A model generated the notes under the pieces. That model saw only the letters and a list, made by a program, of their open reading frames with translations. It had not been told where the DNA came from and searched no databases. From positions 3,162,001-3,226,000 of the forward strand of contig JASJZC010000001.1 in the NCBI GenBank assembly GCA_037178855.1: a stretch of 64,000 nt of DNA, written 5' to 3'. The first letter of the stretch is position 1. Each line of letters begins with the position of its first letter. The stretch is from Oscheius sp. JU75. Lineage: Eukaryota; Nematoda; Chromadorea; Rhabditida; Rhabditidae. The position numbers were made by a program, and so were the translations under genes. Shown here one piece after another: positions 1-11,847 of this stretch.

Positions 1-1
1 A

Positions 2-1556
2 CTGTGTCTGGCTGTGAAGAAGGACTGCGGGTATCTGATGAAGATGTATCATCTTCCTTGGCCCGAGCAGACCGACTGCGACCAGTTTCCGGAAGACGAT
101 GGAACGTGCATTCGGTACGAGGAAGAGGACACCGAGATCGGATCCCTAGTTCAGTACGAGTGTCCAGCTACAATGAAGACCGATACTGATCATTTCCTTC
201 CAATGAGGAGCGGTCACTTGACCAGCTGTGGGATCCGCTGTGATCAAATGGACTCTCTCCTTCTTGACTCTTCTTCCCAGAGAGTTCTTCGCGACTGGAT
301 TAGATACATTGGTCTGACCAGTACCGTCATCTGTCTCCTCACAATTCTGGTCTTTCTCTTGGATTCCGGACGATTTGCTTATCCAGTCCGGCCCTTCGTC
401 TACATGAACATCTGTCAGTTCATTGTGGGAGCCATCTACACTGCTGGTGAGTCCTTAGCAGACAGTGGGAGCTTACAAATTGTTTCAGGATCTCTGTCTA
501 AGTTCAACCCCACCTGCGGTAATGACTCATTTCTCGCCCAAGGGATATCTAACAGTCTCTGTACGTTCCAAGCCTCTCTCATTTACTTCTTCAAACTAGC
601 TGCAGTCATTTGGTAGGAAATCAGCTCAGTGGTGCTCAATCACCCTTCAGGTTCCTCATAATGTGCGTCTGCTTCCTCCTGACTACCAAGTATACCTGGG
701 GCAGTGAGGCCTTCAATCGTCTCTACCTCATCTTCCATTATCTTGCTTGGGGACTGCCATTCATTCTAACGATTATGGTAGTCTTGATGGGATCTACGGT
801 AGGAGATTCTCTGACAGGTTAGTTCAAAGAGTCAGTAATTTGCCATTTCTTTCCCGCATGTATGACAATCACGACGGATCGTAGGCACTTACTCTCATTA
901 TTCTCTAACCTTTCAGGGACCTGTTCTATCGGAAACCTCAATCCGACCCATCTGCTCCTCTTCCAAGCCCTTCCAACATTCTTCTGTGTCCTCTCTGCTC
1001 TCCTCATCCTTCTAATCGCACTCTGTTCTAGTTGGGGAATTCCCGATGCGGTTGTGATACAGTCCGAAAGAGATATCAGACGCTGGAAGGTACAGATAGT
1101 CAAGTGAGTTGGAGAAAAGTTTCCGGTTGAACTCTCATATTAGATTCGCTCTTTTCGGAGCACTGTACTCTCTTCTGGTGCTAACCAATGGTAGTCTACT
1201 GATCGTCCAAGGTACGAGAATGTCAGCATGGATTGAGAGTAAGTCGCTTGAGTTTAGATGCCGGAACATGTGGTTTCAGACTGGTTCAGTAGACTCTGTA
1301 CCTCCCCTGACCGATTCTCCAAGTATGGCTTCCAGACGGATAAAATCTACTGCCCAGAAGACGATGGATCAAGACCTGACCTTCTCTTCTTCCTATTCAG
1401 GTATTCTTATTTTAGTTGTCAGGCACAAAGACCACTTCCAGATACCTGACCCAGCTCTCAGTCGGTCTCCTCGGTCTCATCTGGATTTTTAACCCGAAGA
1501 CGGTCAGAAGACTTTGGAACAAGTTGACCTGCTCTCAGCGGCGACCCATGATCTAG
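2..1556 (+). CDS. Frizzled-family receptor, 3' part (5' end outside window)
   Basis: Seven-pass Wnt receptor. The 5' end lies left of the window. Likely exons are 2-446, 489-612, 651-817, 917-1103, 1144-1238, 1280-1400 and about 1423-1556. The first exon gives the end of the cysteine-rich Wnt-binding domain (CGYLMKMYHLPWPEQTDC) and TM1-TM2 (RPFVYMNICQFIVGAIYTAG). Later exons give TM3, TM4 (LAWGLPFILTIMVVLMG), TM5, TM6 and TM7 followed by WIFNPKTVRRLW, the counterpart of the Frizzled KTxxxW Dishevelled-binding motif but with four residues between KT and W. An AATAAA lies at 1562-1567. The last exon cannot be joined in frame to exon 1280-1400 by a normal GT-AG intron. Smoothened is less likely given the cytoplasmic motif. 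The family call is firm; the specific Frizzled paralogue is not assigned. Confidence 0.8.
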
Positions 1557-1641
1557 TTAATAATAAAGTCATTTAATATTTTTTGCCTCACACCTGGAAT
1601 ACTGTCTATGAACACAGTTTATTCCATTCATCTGGCAAAGA

Positions 1642-2632
1642 TCAACCGGACGAGAAGAGTCGATCGAAAGAACAATCCTCCTCAACATTGGGATCACTCT
1701 TGTAGTAGGTTTTGACCGGGCAGTTCGACTCGAAGGTCGGAGTGGAATTATCGGTGTACTCATGCTTAGATCTGACACGTTTGACGCTGGAACCGGATGA
1801 CTGGGCAGTTTCGACAGAGGCAGCTGGTTTGCTCTTGATGACAGTCACAAGATTCACAAAAGGAAGAGGACTGGAGACTTTGTCCTGATCAGCCAGCACC
1901 TGTCTCTTCCATTCGATCATGTGTTTGTCTTGTTTTGCCTGCTGACGCATCCTGGCCCGACGATTCTTGAACCACGTCTGGAAGATTGGAGTGAGACATT
2001 GGATAACAAGTGGAGGCAGTTTGTACTGTAGAATACCAAGATATTGATAGGAGTAGGTTACTGGAGTGCAGATAGACAGTGGTCCAAAGAAAGCAAATGT
2101 TCTCTGGATTGGAGACAATCTCCGAACAGTCTGACAATGACACAGATGACTGGATAAGGAGGGCAGACATTGAGAGACTGATAGAAGACAGACCGATAGA
2201 CGCAGAGACACTAACCTGAACCCGAAAGATGTCGAGTTGAGTCTGCTGGGCGATGCGTTGGCGTGACTCACAATCCGGAAACTGGGTCTGTGTGAAGAGG
2301 GCCTCCAGAGTCTCGAGCTGCTTCTTGGTGAAGATGATCCTGTCACGACGATACTTGCGATTCGAAACTGCCGCATTGTAGCCGGGAGGTGGCAGCGGCA
2401 TGGATACACGAGACATGTTGTAGTTGCTAAAGCCGTTCGTTAGAAATCCTGTAGCCGAGGGACCGGGGAGGTAGTAGTTCGAAGATAGAGCCGTCGGTGC
2501 TGAATTGGTTCTGTTGGATGGAAAGGAAAGGAAATCTACTGGAGAGAGTCTGGGCCTTGAACTGTTCCATGGGAGCAACAGACGAGCACTTACTGGAATC
2601 CAGTTCTGCTGAAACCTGACAGAACTCGACAA
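1642..2632 (-). CDS. Otx-like K50 homeobox transcription factor (copy 1)
   Basis: Homeodomain regulator. Exons on the minus strand are about 2632-2216 and 1977-1642, joined inside helix 3 with a donor after VQ and an acceptor before TWFKN. The homeodomain starts at RKYRRDRIIFTKKQLETLEA and ends TWFKNRRARMRQQ. Lysine at position 50 is typical of the Otx/Gsc/Pitx class, and LEALFTQTQFPD resembles Otx. The upstream PLPPPGYN stretch also recalls Otx N-termini. The first in-frame ATG is at 2416; the frame stays open to 2632 without an ATG, so a further 5' exon may be missing. A near-copy lies inverted at 26416-27541. Nematode ttx-1/ceh-36/ceh-37 are the likely relatives by family knowledge; exact orthology is not claimed. 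Confidence 0.75.
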
Positions 2633-2763
2633 GTCAAAGTTAATTGAGTTGCACTATGAACTCTGTTCTAACAGTACAATTCGAAAGATAGTAGAGACTA
2701 TTATAATCCTAAGGTCAGCCTATGTAATCCTAAGGTCAGCCTATGTCACTGTCAATATACCTT
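1688..2763. repeat. Arm 1 of a ~1.1 kb inverted duplication
   Basis: This stretch, holding most of the Otx-like gene and its upstream flank, reappears inverted at 26416-27541. The shared sequence includes exons, the intron and about 130 bp upstream. It stops abruptly in the 3' coding region after the codons for SDPN, so the C-terminal ends of the two copies differ. Confidence 0.85.
2704..2745. repeat. Tandem 21-bp direct repeat upstream of the Otx-like gene
   Basis: Two head-to-tail copies of a 21-bp unit (2704-2724 and 2725-2745, taatcctaaggtcagcctat plus g). The inverted gene copy near 26430-26450 has only one unit. It contains TAATCC, the consensus bound by K50 homeodomains, so autoregulation is possible (inference). 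Confidence 0.8.
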
Positions 2764-3038
2764 GTGTTTGTTACTTGAACTGTCCTGACTTGTTTTGTTT
2801 AACCTAGGATAATACTTGATAGAAAAGGCCACAAACATTGTCAAGTGTTATCCCAGATTATAGTTGTCTTGTGTTGCAGACAGACACTTGCAAATTGTAA
2901 AGGTAAGATTTTTTGAACAAAATAAATACAAAAAATAGTTGTAGTTTCTATTATGCTTTCCCTTTGGTAAGTGAACAATAACCGATAACACAATTAAGAC
3001 TGAAGAGCTTTTGACCCAGGACTTCTCGGGATTCGTGA

Positions 3039-3362
3039 TCATGCAGCGCTGAAAGAGGGTAAATCAAATCTTGAGATGCAGCTGTCTACCGTGAAAGATG
3101 GTGTAGAGCTCGGCAGCAGTTCTGGAACTGGGACCACCGTAAGCTGCAAAGTGGTGGGGATCAACACTGGGCATGGAAAAGCATGGTTATTCTCAGGAGA
3201 TAGTTCAGAATGCTGATATTTCCCCCTTAAGTTTCCGCAGTACTGAAAGTGAGAAAGAATAGAAAGATATGAACACTTACTATTCTGTTCTCGTGGACCA
3301 GAAGGCAGGTCACTGGGTTCCGAAACCGTAACCGGTACTTGCCGGATGGAGAGACTGCTCAT
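3039..3362 (-). CDS. Unrecognised possible exons
   Basis: On the minus strand an ATG at 3362 opens a frame beginning MSSLSIRQVPVTVSEPSDLP. After about 80 nt there is a good donor (gtaagt) and, 38 nt later, an acceptor (ctttcag), the usual intron size here. No domain is recognised. It could be a small gene or upstream exons of the neighbouring homeobox gene, which is transcribed in the same direction. Weak call. Confidence 0.2.
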   Translation of the reverse strand: MSSLSIRQVPVTVSEPSDLPSGPREQNSKCSYLSILSHFQYCGNLRGKYQHSELSPENNHAFPCPVLIPTTLQLTVVPVPELLPSSTPSFTVDSCISRFDLPSFSAA

Positions 3363-4515
3363 GTTATTTTAAAGTATACAAATACATCCATCCTGCAATC
3401 TTTTAATTACTATAAACTAGTCTCCCGGCTCACCCTGTCTCCTGCAATGAATACTGCGTAGTTTTCCGCATACCAATAGAAGTGAATCATCTTGTGTCAA
3501 ATTTAGCGAGTGTCTCGGAAGCATAGAGTACGAAAAGACGAGGACAGACTGCATGTGTGAAAGAACATTTGAAGGACCGAGGAGTTTCTGAAAAGAGTTT
3601 TGTAACACTAGGAACGACAAAACTACTTCGGTGTGCCGTAGTTGTTTATAGATGTTTGTTTGTGCCTCTCAATGTTGAGGCCCCCGAAGGTTCTGCCCTG
3701 AGAAGAAGCCACGATCCAGGTGTCTAGTAAAACGACACATATCGAAGAGACCTTCAAAGGATTTTCGGCTTCAAAGAGTGTTTAATTCAGCATGTAATTT
3801 TACACTAGTATAACATGTCAAGAAAATAGAGTAATTGAAAACAAGGAGAGCAGTCTTCTACCCAATGGTTTCAATTTTTCAGTAAACTTTGACGTCTAAA
3901 TAAACACTTCTAGAGTATGTTTTCACGCTGGAACGATTGAACACACTTTCAAGCAGAAAGTGTAGAAAAATGCAAAACATGCTTAATTCATTCGGTACGC
4001 TTTTTTGCGTCAAGTCTATCCTCAGCAGTTTTCATTTACCAAGCAGTGTCGCAGAGAGTTGAAACAGACTGCAAGACGTCAAAGAGCGATAGATTAAATG
4101 GAAGTTCTGCGAAATAAACTATTCTTTGCATAGTTGCTCCCTTGTTTAGTCTACAACTTTGCTAAACATCGATAGACTGACAATTCTAGTCTTCTTGCTG
4201 AAAAAAATGAGAAAGAAGTGAGCTCTGAACCAGTTTACCGCCGATTCCCACGAGATTTTCTCAGCCCATTTCCAACTTTTCTTTCCGACGCCACTCACAA
4301 CAAGGGGTGAATGTCAGGCGTCAACAAAAACAATAAACAACAGTCCAGTGAATTGCCTTGCTCACCCTGAGAGTTTCTTAATGTCAGATTCAAATTCCCG
4401 TTTCTTTAGTCCTGCCGCGAAATTTTAATTCTCTCACATTTTTTTCAGAAATTCTCTTACAGTCAAACTCCTTATTTATCCTTTTCCTTCTCTCTTTCAC
4501 TGGTTTCTTTGCAGG
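3363..4515. other. Intergenic stretch, no gene seen
   Basis: No convincing coding exon on either strand. The last 20 bases before 4516 form a pyrimidine-rich acceptor (tggtttctttgcag) directly before the CLYBL start codon, which looks like a trans-splice site. Confidence 0.5.
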
Positions 4516-6053
4516 ATGAGACTGACGAGGATAGCCAGCCTTATTTCACAGTTTGCTGGCGTCTCGGACAAGGCCAAATACGTTCCTCGTCGAAGTCTGC
4601 TATACGTCCCGGCGAGTAATCAGAAGATGCTTGACAAGGTCCCACATATCAAGGTATTTTCCTCATTTTTTGTATGTAAAAGACCAATTTCAGGCCGATT
4701 CCGTAGTGTTAGAACTAGAAGATGGAGTTGCGCTGACTTCGAAGGACAAGGCGAGGAAAATGGCCACTGCCGCGTTGGATAAACTCGTCCACGAGCAGCT
4801 TTCCTGTTTCGAGTTGGGAGTCAGAGTCAATTCAGTCTCCAGCGGACTGTTAGAGGCCGATATCAAGGCATGTCGATCTCACAAATGCTTTATTTTATTC
4901 ATTTTAGGAGCTTTGTAAAGCCGGAACAATTCCCCAAGCCTTTATGGTCCCGAAAATCGACAGTCCCGAGGATCTGGCAGTAATGTACGATATTTTCCGA
5001 GCGAATTATGGAGCTTCACGTGTCACAGACACAGTAAATTCGTCTTTTATAGCTTCAAAGTAAATTTTAGAACACGCGACTGGTAATTTGGATAGAATCG
5101 GCGAGAGCCATGCTCGACATGCCCAGAATCCTTTCATCCGCCTTGAACCTTCACAAGAATTCCGGATTTTTCAAACTGGACGCCGTCGTTTTTGGCTCGG
5201 ACGATTATTGTGCTGATATCGGTCAGTGTTTTGTTGACTTTTTTCATTTACAAATGTTCTAGGAGCGACAAGAAGTGCCGTCGGGACCGAAGTAATGTGG
5301 GCGAGGCAGCGATTCGTCGCATGTTGCAAGGCTTTTCAGCTCCAGGCCATTGACAGGTGACTCCTACTTTTTGTTGTAGGTATCTCATTTTCAGTGTCTA
5401 CATCGATATCCAAGACCTGGACGGACTGAAAAAGCAGAGCGAAGAAGGCAGACTGTGGGGTTTCACCGGCAAGCAGACTATTCATCCCTCTCAGGTCAGT
5501 TTCTTCGCATAACCTCCAACCGCCTGCACCATGAGAAAGAAGGCGCGTGCCTTATTCGAACTGACCAGTCGTTTACGACGGCTTTGCCGTCTATTAGTCT
5601 TGACTTAGAATTGGCAACAGGCGGCTTCGCCGCTTCTTGAATTGCTTAAGTTGCCAGGTTTTCCCCAAAGCTGACTTTTCAACTAAACTCTTGACATGCC
5701 ATGGGAAAGAAGGCGCGCGCGCCTTATTCCCGAGTTTTTTTTTTCGTGGTGATGGACGGATACCATTGTGCTTTAGTAGTATAAAGAAGATACATGACTT
5801 TAGAAACGAGGCGAAATCACTGAAATACATTATTTTTGCTTGTTACCTTCTCTTTCAGGTTCCCGTGGTGAATGATGCCTTCTCACCTCCAGGAGAAAAG
5901 GTGGAATGGGCCACTGAGCTCGTCCATGCCTTCAGTCAACACCAGGACGAAGGAAAGGGGGCCTTCCAGTTCCGCGGCCAGATGATCGACCGACCCCTTC
6001 TTCTCCAAGCCCTCAATACCATCCAGCTCGTCGAGAAAATCAGTCAAAACTAG
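4516..6053 (+). CDS. CLYBL: Citrate lyase beta-like protein (citramalyl-CoA lyase), mitochondrial
   Basis: HpcH/HpaI aldolase-family enzyme; animal CLYBL cleaves citramalyl-CoA in mitochondria and protects B12 metabolism. Exons are 4516-4653, 4694-4867, 4908-5033, 5071-5221, 5263-5356, 5395-5494 and 5859-6053. The N-terminus is basic and Ser/Leu-rich, fitting a transit peptide, followed by PRRSLLYVPASNQKMLDK, then VLELEDGVALTSKDKAR (acidic metal-binding region) and VFGSDDYCADIGATRSAVGT, the conserved C-terminal half motif. Intron 2 (4868-4907) begins GC instead of GT with frame kept. The 364-nt last intron carries a fragment of a dispersed repeat. The ATG abuts a strong acceptor, consistent with spliced-leader addition. 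Confidence 0.88.
5571..5650. repeat. Fragment of dispersed GC-hairpin repeat
   Basis: Inside the last CLYBL intron. It shares the acttagaattg core followed by an aggcggcttcgccgcttc hairpin with the longer copies at 43471-43630 and 47611-48104, and also has a small acggctttgccgt hairpin. Confidence 0.6.
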
Positions 6054-6365
6054 TTCTAGGCTTTGTATATTTTGTATGTATTAAGCGGGTGTTCTTTCGG
6101 TAGTAAACAGTCATATTCCACGTGAATTAAGGGAAGCCCAATTGACCGGATTATGTCCGGAAATGTTAGTTGCGTGAACGACAGAGACCGCGTTTCTTTG
6201 AGTAATTTCCGCTTCCGGATTGTGTTTTGGATTATTGGGTGTAGCCTGACGAAATGAGCTGATCTGTGATCTGATTTTAATGAGGAAGATTGGAGGGGTA
6301 TAACTCATCGTCGAACTCGTCCCGTTTTGCACGATGTGGATCGGCTGCTTCGGGCAGATGGGATT

Positions 6366-6416
6366 CGCAAAGAGGTACATCAGTACCTTCGGAAGGTACT
6401 GATGTACCTCTTTGCG
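6366..6416. repeat. 51-nt near-perfect palindrome
   Basis: Two 25-nt arms, exactly complementary, separated by a single base (centre ccttcggaagg). As RNA or single-stranded DNA it would form a very stable hairpin. No flanking duplication was noticed. Confidence 0.9.
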
Positions 6417-8172
6417 TGTTTGGTAAAAAAGCGAAAACTTTGTTGATTTCTACACCAAGACAATTCTTTCGAGTTTGTATTTTCAAACCAACGACTGCTA
6501 ATTGTTCAGGTTGCACAACCATGGACCATCCTGTGGATCCGTCTTTACCGATATCGGATCGGAGGGACCATTTCTCTTCTTATGGTTATTCTGCCAAGAA
6601 TAAGAACAACTTTTTCAGCAATAAGAGTACACGTTGCCAAAACTTTACTAAGTCAACAGTACCTTTCTTCTTCCATTGTCCCAGCTGGCTTCCTAATTTG
6701 CCAAGGGAGCATATGGAAGGTAGATTTTCTTCCAGGTGGTCAATCATGGACGGCTTTCAATAGACATTCTCTTAGTTTGGGACTGGCTCATGAAGGTGAG
6801 CAGCGACGTAAAGCACCTGCTTCGAAAAGATACGAGTTCTGTGCTAAAATTCATCAAGAGTACCTCAGATTGTACTATACTGATGAGAGTGGGAGCTAGG
6901 CGAAACCTGTGAGAATGGATACGAAACATACTATTTTTACACGTTCTCTTCATCCAAAATAGTCAGATATCGTCATCGGAGGAGAGTTGCTGTCTATTCC
7001 AGGAGTTCCCCAATGTGCAGTCGAGTGTCCCTCCCCGGAAATAGGTCCCGCGTTTTCTCTATCTGGTTCTCTCTCTCTCTCTCTCGGTCATCGAATCAAT
7101 CTCATTCAATTTTCTCGGAACCCCCAGCTCGGCAGACATCACTTTGTTATATCCTTTGCAACATTATGATAATCGGCTAATCTCTCCATTGACGATCTTT
7201 CGGGATTTGTTAGAGCCACCTGTTTTCGCCCTTTTTTCTCTCAGGCTTACGTAAGGATGAGAGCGGATTAATGAGCAAATTGGAACAATGAGCTGGAGAG
7301 AGGGAGGGCTCAGGTGTGCTTCTTGATGTCACGAAGAGCAGAAGTTCTTCGAACACTCGTTCTTGATCCGGTCGGAGGATCAAATAACAATTTAATTGGG
7401 AGTGAGTCATTCTGCTTTCGGTCAAGAGATCGAATTCTTTCTCTTACTCTTGATGCGCAGTTTCCGTACCCAACCATTAGGATTTTAAGAAAATCAAAGT
7501 CTCCCATCTCAATCACTCTTCGAAGATTTTGACCCTTCTTTCACAGCTTCAATAGAGTAAAGTGACATACGCTTCCAGAAGACTCACAAGAGAAATGTCA
7601 AATCTCATACTGTGCTTTAATACACTCCCCAATTCTTGTATCAAGATTCGTGATTTGACCAAGTTTATCACACTCTGTGAATCAGTAGAGATCTGAAAAC
7701 TGAAGATAGATTGATCCGAGAATGTAACTGGACTCGCAGAATATCGAGAGTAAAAATGATCATGTCAAGACAGAGCATTCCAACCGTGAATAAGAGTCCC
7801 TTATCCTGGCTTTCAAGGACTGAATTGGTGTCTATCTCTCACTCTTTTTCGTTGTTTCATTTGAGAGCGCTCTTTTATTTTATTCTTAAAAAAATACTGT
7901 ATCTGTCTTAATGACTCTGACTGCATTAGGAAGTCTTACAGCCCTACGTTTTAACAAAATGAGCTTTCTATTTTTTGTTGAAATGATGAAAGACTAGACG
8001 TCATGTTTGGCTAAAACCTTTATAAGATTGGTCTCGCAATCAGACTAAAAGTCCTCTAAAGCCAGATCAAGTCTCGACTTCCTCGTTCCCTTAGCAAGGC
8101 GCAGCGGATATTCGCCAGAACTTGCTTACCGCCAGAGCAGACCTTTTTCTCCTTATGCTGAAGAGAGGTATG

Positions 8173-8192
8173 TCTCTCTCTCTCTCTCTCTT
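8173..8192. repeat. CT dinucleotide microsatellite
   Basis: Uninterrupted TC/CT run of about 20 nt; a shorter one lies near 7069-7085. Confidence 0.9.
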
Positions 8193-10398
8193 TCGGGTGA
8201 TTGGTATCCGATTTCAACCGGACGTCATCTAAAAGAGACTCGCTGTTTAGACGTACCTTTGACTCTTTCTCTTTCCCTCCCACAACTATCATTAAAGCAA
8301 CTAAACCCGCTTAGCTAATGGTTCTTCGAAGATGTTATACATTCTTTTCGAGCCAATTCGGATAAATATGTACTTTTCGCGATGTAGGCGTGTGGAAGAA
8401 GAGGCTGGAAATAGCGATGAAGAGTCCTGATTAGTTTTGTTCGTGAAGCTGGGCGGGAAAACAGAACAGTCGGGTCCTAGATTGCTGAGACAAGCTACCA
8501 AAATAAACTAGGGGCCTGTCGCGACAATTGAGTTTGATGATGGGCTTAGAAAATCGTATTGTTTTCCCTTCCTTCTGAAGTTGCTCTATTATCCCGGAGA
8601 CAGACTAGCGGATTCAGAACCTTAACGCTGTTGTAGACTGACAGGGTAAAGACTCCCAATGTTTAAACATACGGTTGTTCGGCTCTTACTGCACAGACCC
8701 TTCTTGTCTCTGGCTATTCATATTTATAGTTAGGGTAACAAACTTATTATGACGATTATCATGTCCTTCTCGAGCTGGCAGTCTTGACAGTTACCTAATC
8801 CTAAGCGCGCCTCAAGTGTTATAAGACTCAAGTAAGAATACCGTGGTAGTTGGAGCAAGAAGTCTTAAGACATTTACACCATACTGTCCGGTTTAAAATC
8901 TTTGAACTTGCATTTCTAAGCACAGTATCCAAGTGATGACTTGTCCTTGTCTGACAGAGACCTAAATAGACATGTTTGTAACTTTAGAACCCCTGCATAT
9001 AATAGCAGGCACTCTTAAACCCAAGGGCTCCTTTAGCCTTTGACTCTTACCAGGAACTAGGTATAGAGGGCGTGATATTCCGCCTCCCCTTGCTCCCAGA
9101 GGGACTATCCCTTCCGACCAAAAGGACACTCGCCCTCTCACTCTCTATCACTATGCTGAAATCCCAAAGATTCCTATTTTGAAAGAGACAACTGGAAGGA
9201 GACCCTCTGAAATTGAGCCATACGAGCCTTATCTTCTATCTGACATCACTCTCATTATGTTTCGCGTATATTCCCACGGCTGGGCCCGCGAGCATTCGAT
9301 TTTTTGCCCAACCTTTTGCGTGTGCCTGAAGGGGAGACCCACATGGCCCCTTCTTTTTTCTAGCAAGACCTGAATTGATGAGGTGCGAGTATCCTCTGGG
9401 CCCTCCCATTGAGAAATGTGCCAAAGGGGCGGAGGCTGCCAGAAGATTGAAGACCGTCACTGCCTATGCGGTCACTGGCACAATTAATCCTCATTCAACT
9501 TTCTCCAGGTTCCCTCTTGAATTCTGTGCTCTCAAAAGGGGGAGAGTCTCTCTCTCACTCCTTATTAATAGCGGCTTTCTCCTCTCTCTTCATCTACGAA
9601 AGTTCAGCTCTCAATGGTCTCGATCTAGCTGATTCTCACATCAGACCGGCTCCTGTTTATAACACAGGCTTTGCCACTTTGACATATTGAAACTTTTCTA
9701 TTTTAACAACAGTCTCTAGCTGCTTCGGACATCTTCCCGGAAACTCTGCTCAATTTCTTATGCTCGGCTATGACGAGTAGATCTCATCAGGAAAGCACCA
9801 GCTGCAAGAGAAAGGTGCGAACTTATACTCTTGATACAAAGGCAGGGTACAGTACTTTTGAATTTGAATTCTCGTGCATTCTTACTTTCTGACAGCATTC
9901 GTACTTTGGTTGAGAGTAGCTAATCAACAGTTCAACCCTCTGTCTGTACTTACTGTAAGGTCTTGTCACGATTCAAACCCTTGACTCACTCTCTGAACTC
10001 GTATTTCCCTCCTTTTTGTGCCGAAACAGCTGAACTCATCTCAAGCTAATCCTTCTCACACGTGCCGTGTTGACAGCTCTCTTTCTCCTAATAACACGTA
10101 ATAGAGGCTGATGATTGAGAGGGTGGAGGATGGATTACAGCGGGCTTCATCTGATCCCTGTACCTTTCCAGTCGGGTAGACTTTCTGCGTCATTTCTCTC
10201 TCAAGAAGCAGGCTATGAATGGAAATTGTGACGTCCCAGTCAGCCCCAGTGCAAACCCACTCTTACTCATTATGCTCTTAAGGAGACGGCTAATGAAAAA
10301 GAGCATGTCCACCCTCTGTTCCCCCGGGGGAAGTATCTATGAAGGGAGCACGTCAGAGATAATAGCCTTTTGGAAAATTTCTCAAGAGGGAGCGGGCG

Positions 10399-11053
10399 TC
10401 AGAATCCGGAAGCAGGTCCTGAGAAAGTCTTTCCAACTTTTAGTCTACCCTCAATCCTCAACATGACACACTTTCTAGTGATGCCAATTAGAATCAGGAG
10501 TGTGCTCTTCAGGCAAAAAGTGGCTGTTTCGTGACATTTGGAGAGCTTGCACTTGGTTTTCTGATTAGAAAGGGCACGTTTCTCTTGTAAGAATATCAAA
10601 CTCACATCACTGTCTTCTTCAATCAAAGTTCCGAGTCGATGCAGCTGTTCAAGAACAGATGATCTGTTGAAGAATCTGTCATGAGTTTCCATCATCTAAA
10701 AAAGTAGAGTCTACTGAAAAAAGAGACAAGTAGAACTGACCTTGTCCAAAGGAACTGACGGAACGACTAACTGTGACAGGCCTGAACAAGTCAGAAATTA
10801 GGCCTGTATCGTCAGGGGTTTTTACCAAACAGTTGACTCTGTAGTTCTCTAGGAGAAGGCTGTTTCCTGCTTCTTCTACCAATAGCTTCTGCTTGCGCCA
10901 TTTGACGGATACTCGGCTACTATCGACAGCTTCCTCGAACCGATCTACAGCTTCAACAGTATTCAGTGCTGAGTCTGTACTGTAGCTACAAGCTTGGAGT
11001 CGAAGCTGGTCTAGTACTTGTGGCAGTCCTTCAGTGATTGGAGCCCTTTCTAA
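10399..11053 (-). CDS. Unrecognised protein, helical, multi-exon
   Basis: Best model on the minus strand: exons 11053-10831, 10781-10741, 10695-10606 and 10560-10399. The joins keep one frame and use GT-AG introns of 45-49 nt. The product has a long helical, heptad-like stretch (VEAVDRFEEAVDSSRVSVKW) and continues through SQLVVPSVPLDKMMETHDRF and SSVLEQLHRLGTLIEEDSD. The 5' start is not found; the first exon opens after an acceptor-like ctag. An alternative start is the ATG at 10901 in another frame, using donor 10825. The last exon is the least certain. No family is recognised. Confidence 0.4.
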
Positions 11054-11059
11054 CTAGAC

Positions 11060-11840
11060 TTTAGTCTCATTCCCATACTCAGCTCTCTCGACCTCCCTTT
11101 TCTCTTTTGTGACAGACCCATACTCTTGACTATTCCGTCTTTCTCAGCTATCCACTATCGGTACTGTCTGTTCTGTTGTTGAGAGATAGTCGCTATGTAA
11201 TTTCGGACATACTCTCTTCAGACTGCAGACTCTTTCAAATGGCTCTCAAAGATAATATCCAAACAAATATTTTGAGAGCACAACTCTGTATTGGTCCCCA
11301 GAACCCCTGAATTATCTCCTACAGACAAAAATATTCTAATTCATGATTATGGGCAATACAGTCTGAACACATCAACAGAAACTTTTCAATGGTTCGAATT
11401 CAGAGAACACATTTGTCTGAGCTGTCTAAGCCAGTCTTGAAGTCTGTCTTTCATTCCTTGATGACGGAGTCTTGTGTAGAGTGAAATCATCCAATTGGTA
11501 TTAAGGGAATATCATATCAGCCGGTCTCTGATTACTATTGCCGTGAGATTATGCATTCTGAGAGTGTTCTAGAAGCCGCTCTGGTTCCTTATCCCTTCAG
11601 GTTCTGAACATCAAAAGAGCAGAGAATTTTCATTCGACCGCTATCTCGGCCCCACTTCCTTCTCAATTGTCTCTGAGTCAGTCCTTGCGCCCGTAGGATA
11701 TTGTGAAAAAACATGCTACGTGGCCCAGTGTTTCTTCAAAGAATACGTCAGAGAAACTCTTTCAAATTCGGAATAACTTGTCGTCTTTTACGCAGGTGCG
11801 ACGGGGGAATTTGAGTACTCTTGATGGGCGGGAAAAACAG
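11060..11840. other. Intergenic, nothing recognised
   Basis: No exon with supporting splice sites was found; upstream exons of the minus-strand gene at 10399-11053 could lie here but none could be joined. Confidence 0.4.
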
Positions 11841-11847
11841 TCAATAT

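Larger units (their letters stand above)
6054..10398. other. Long gene-poor interval
   Basis: Open frames here are short, lack recognisable domains and lack consistent splice signals. Contents noted: a 51-nt palindrome (6366-6416) and short CT microsatellites (about 7069-7085 and 8173-8192). 6110-6960 has several ORFs on both strands without identifiable products. Confidence 0.5.

Noticed and set aside
6290..6763. 157-codon plus-strand frame
   Set aside because: It runs through the 51-nt palindrome, has no recognisable domain and no supporting splice or start context.
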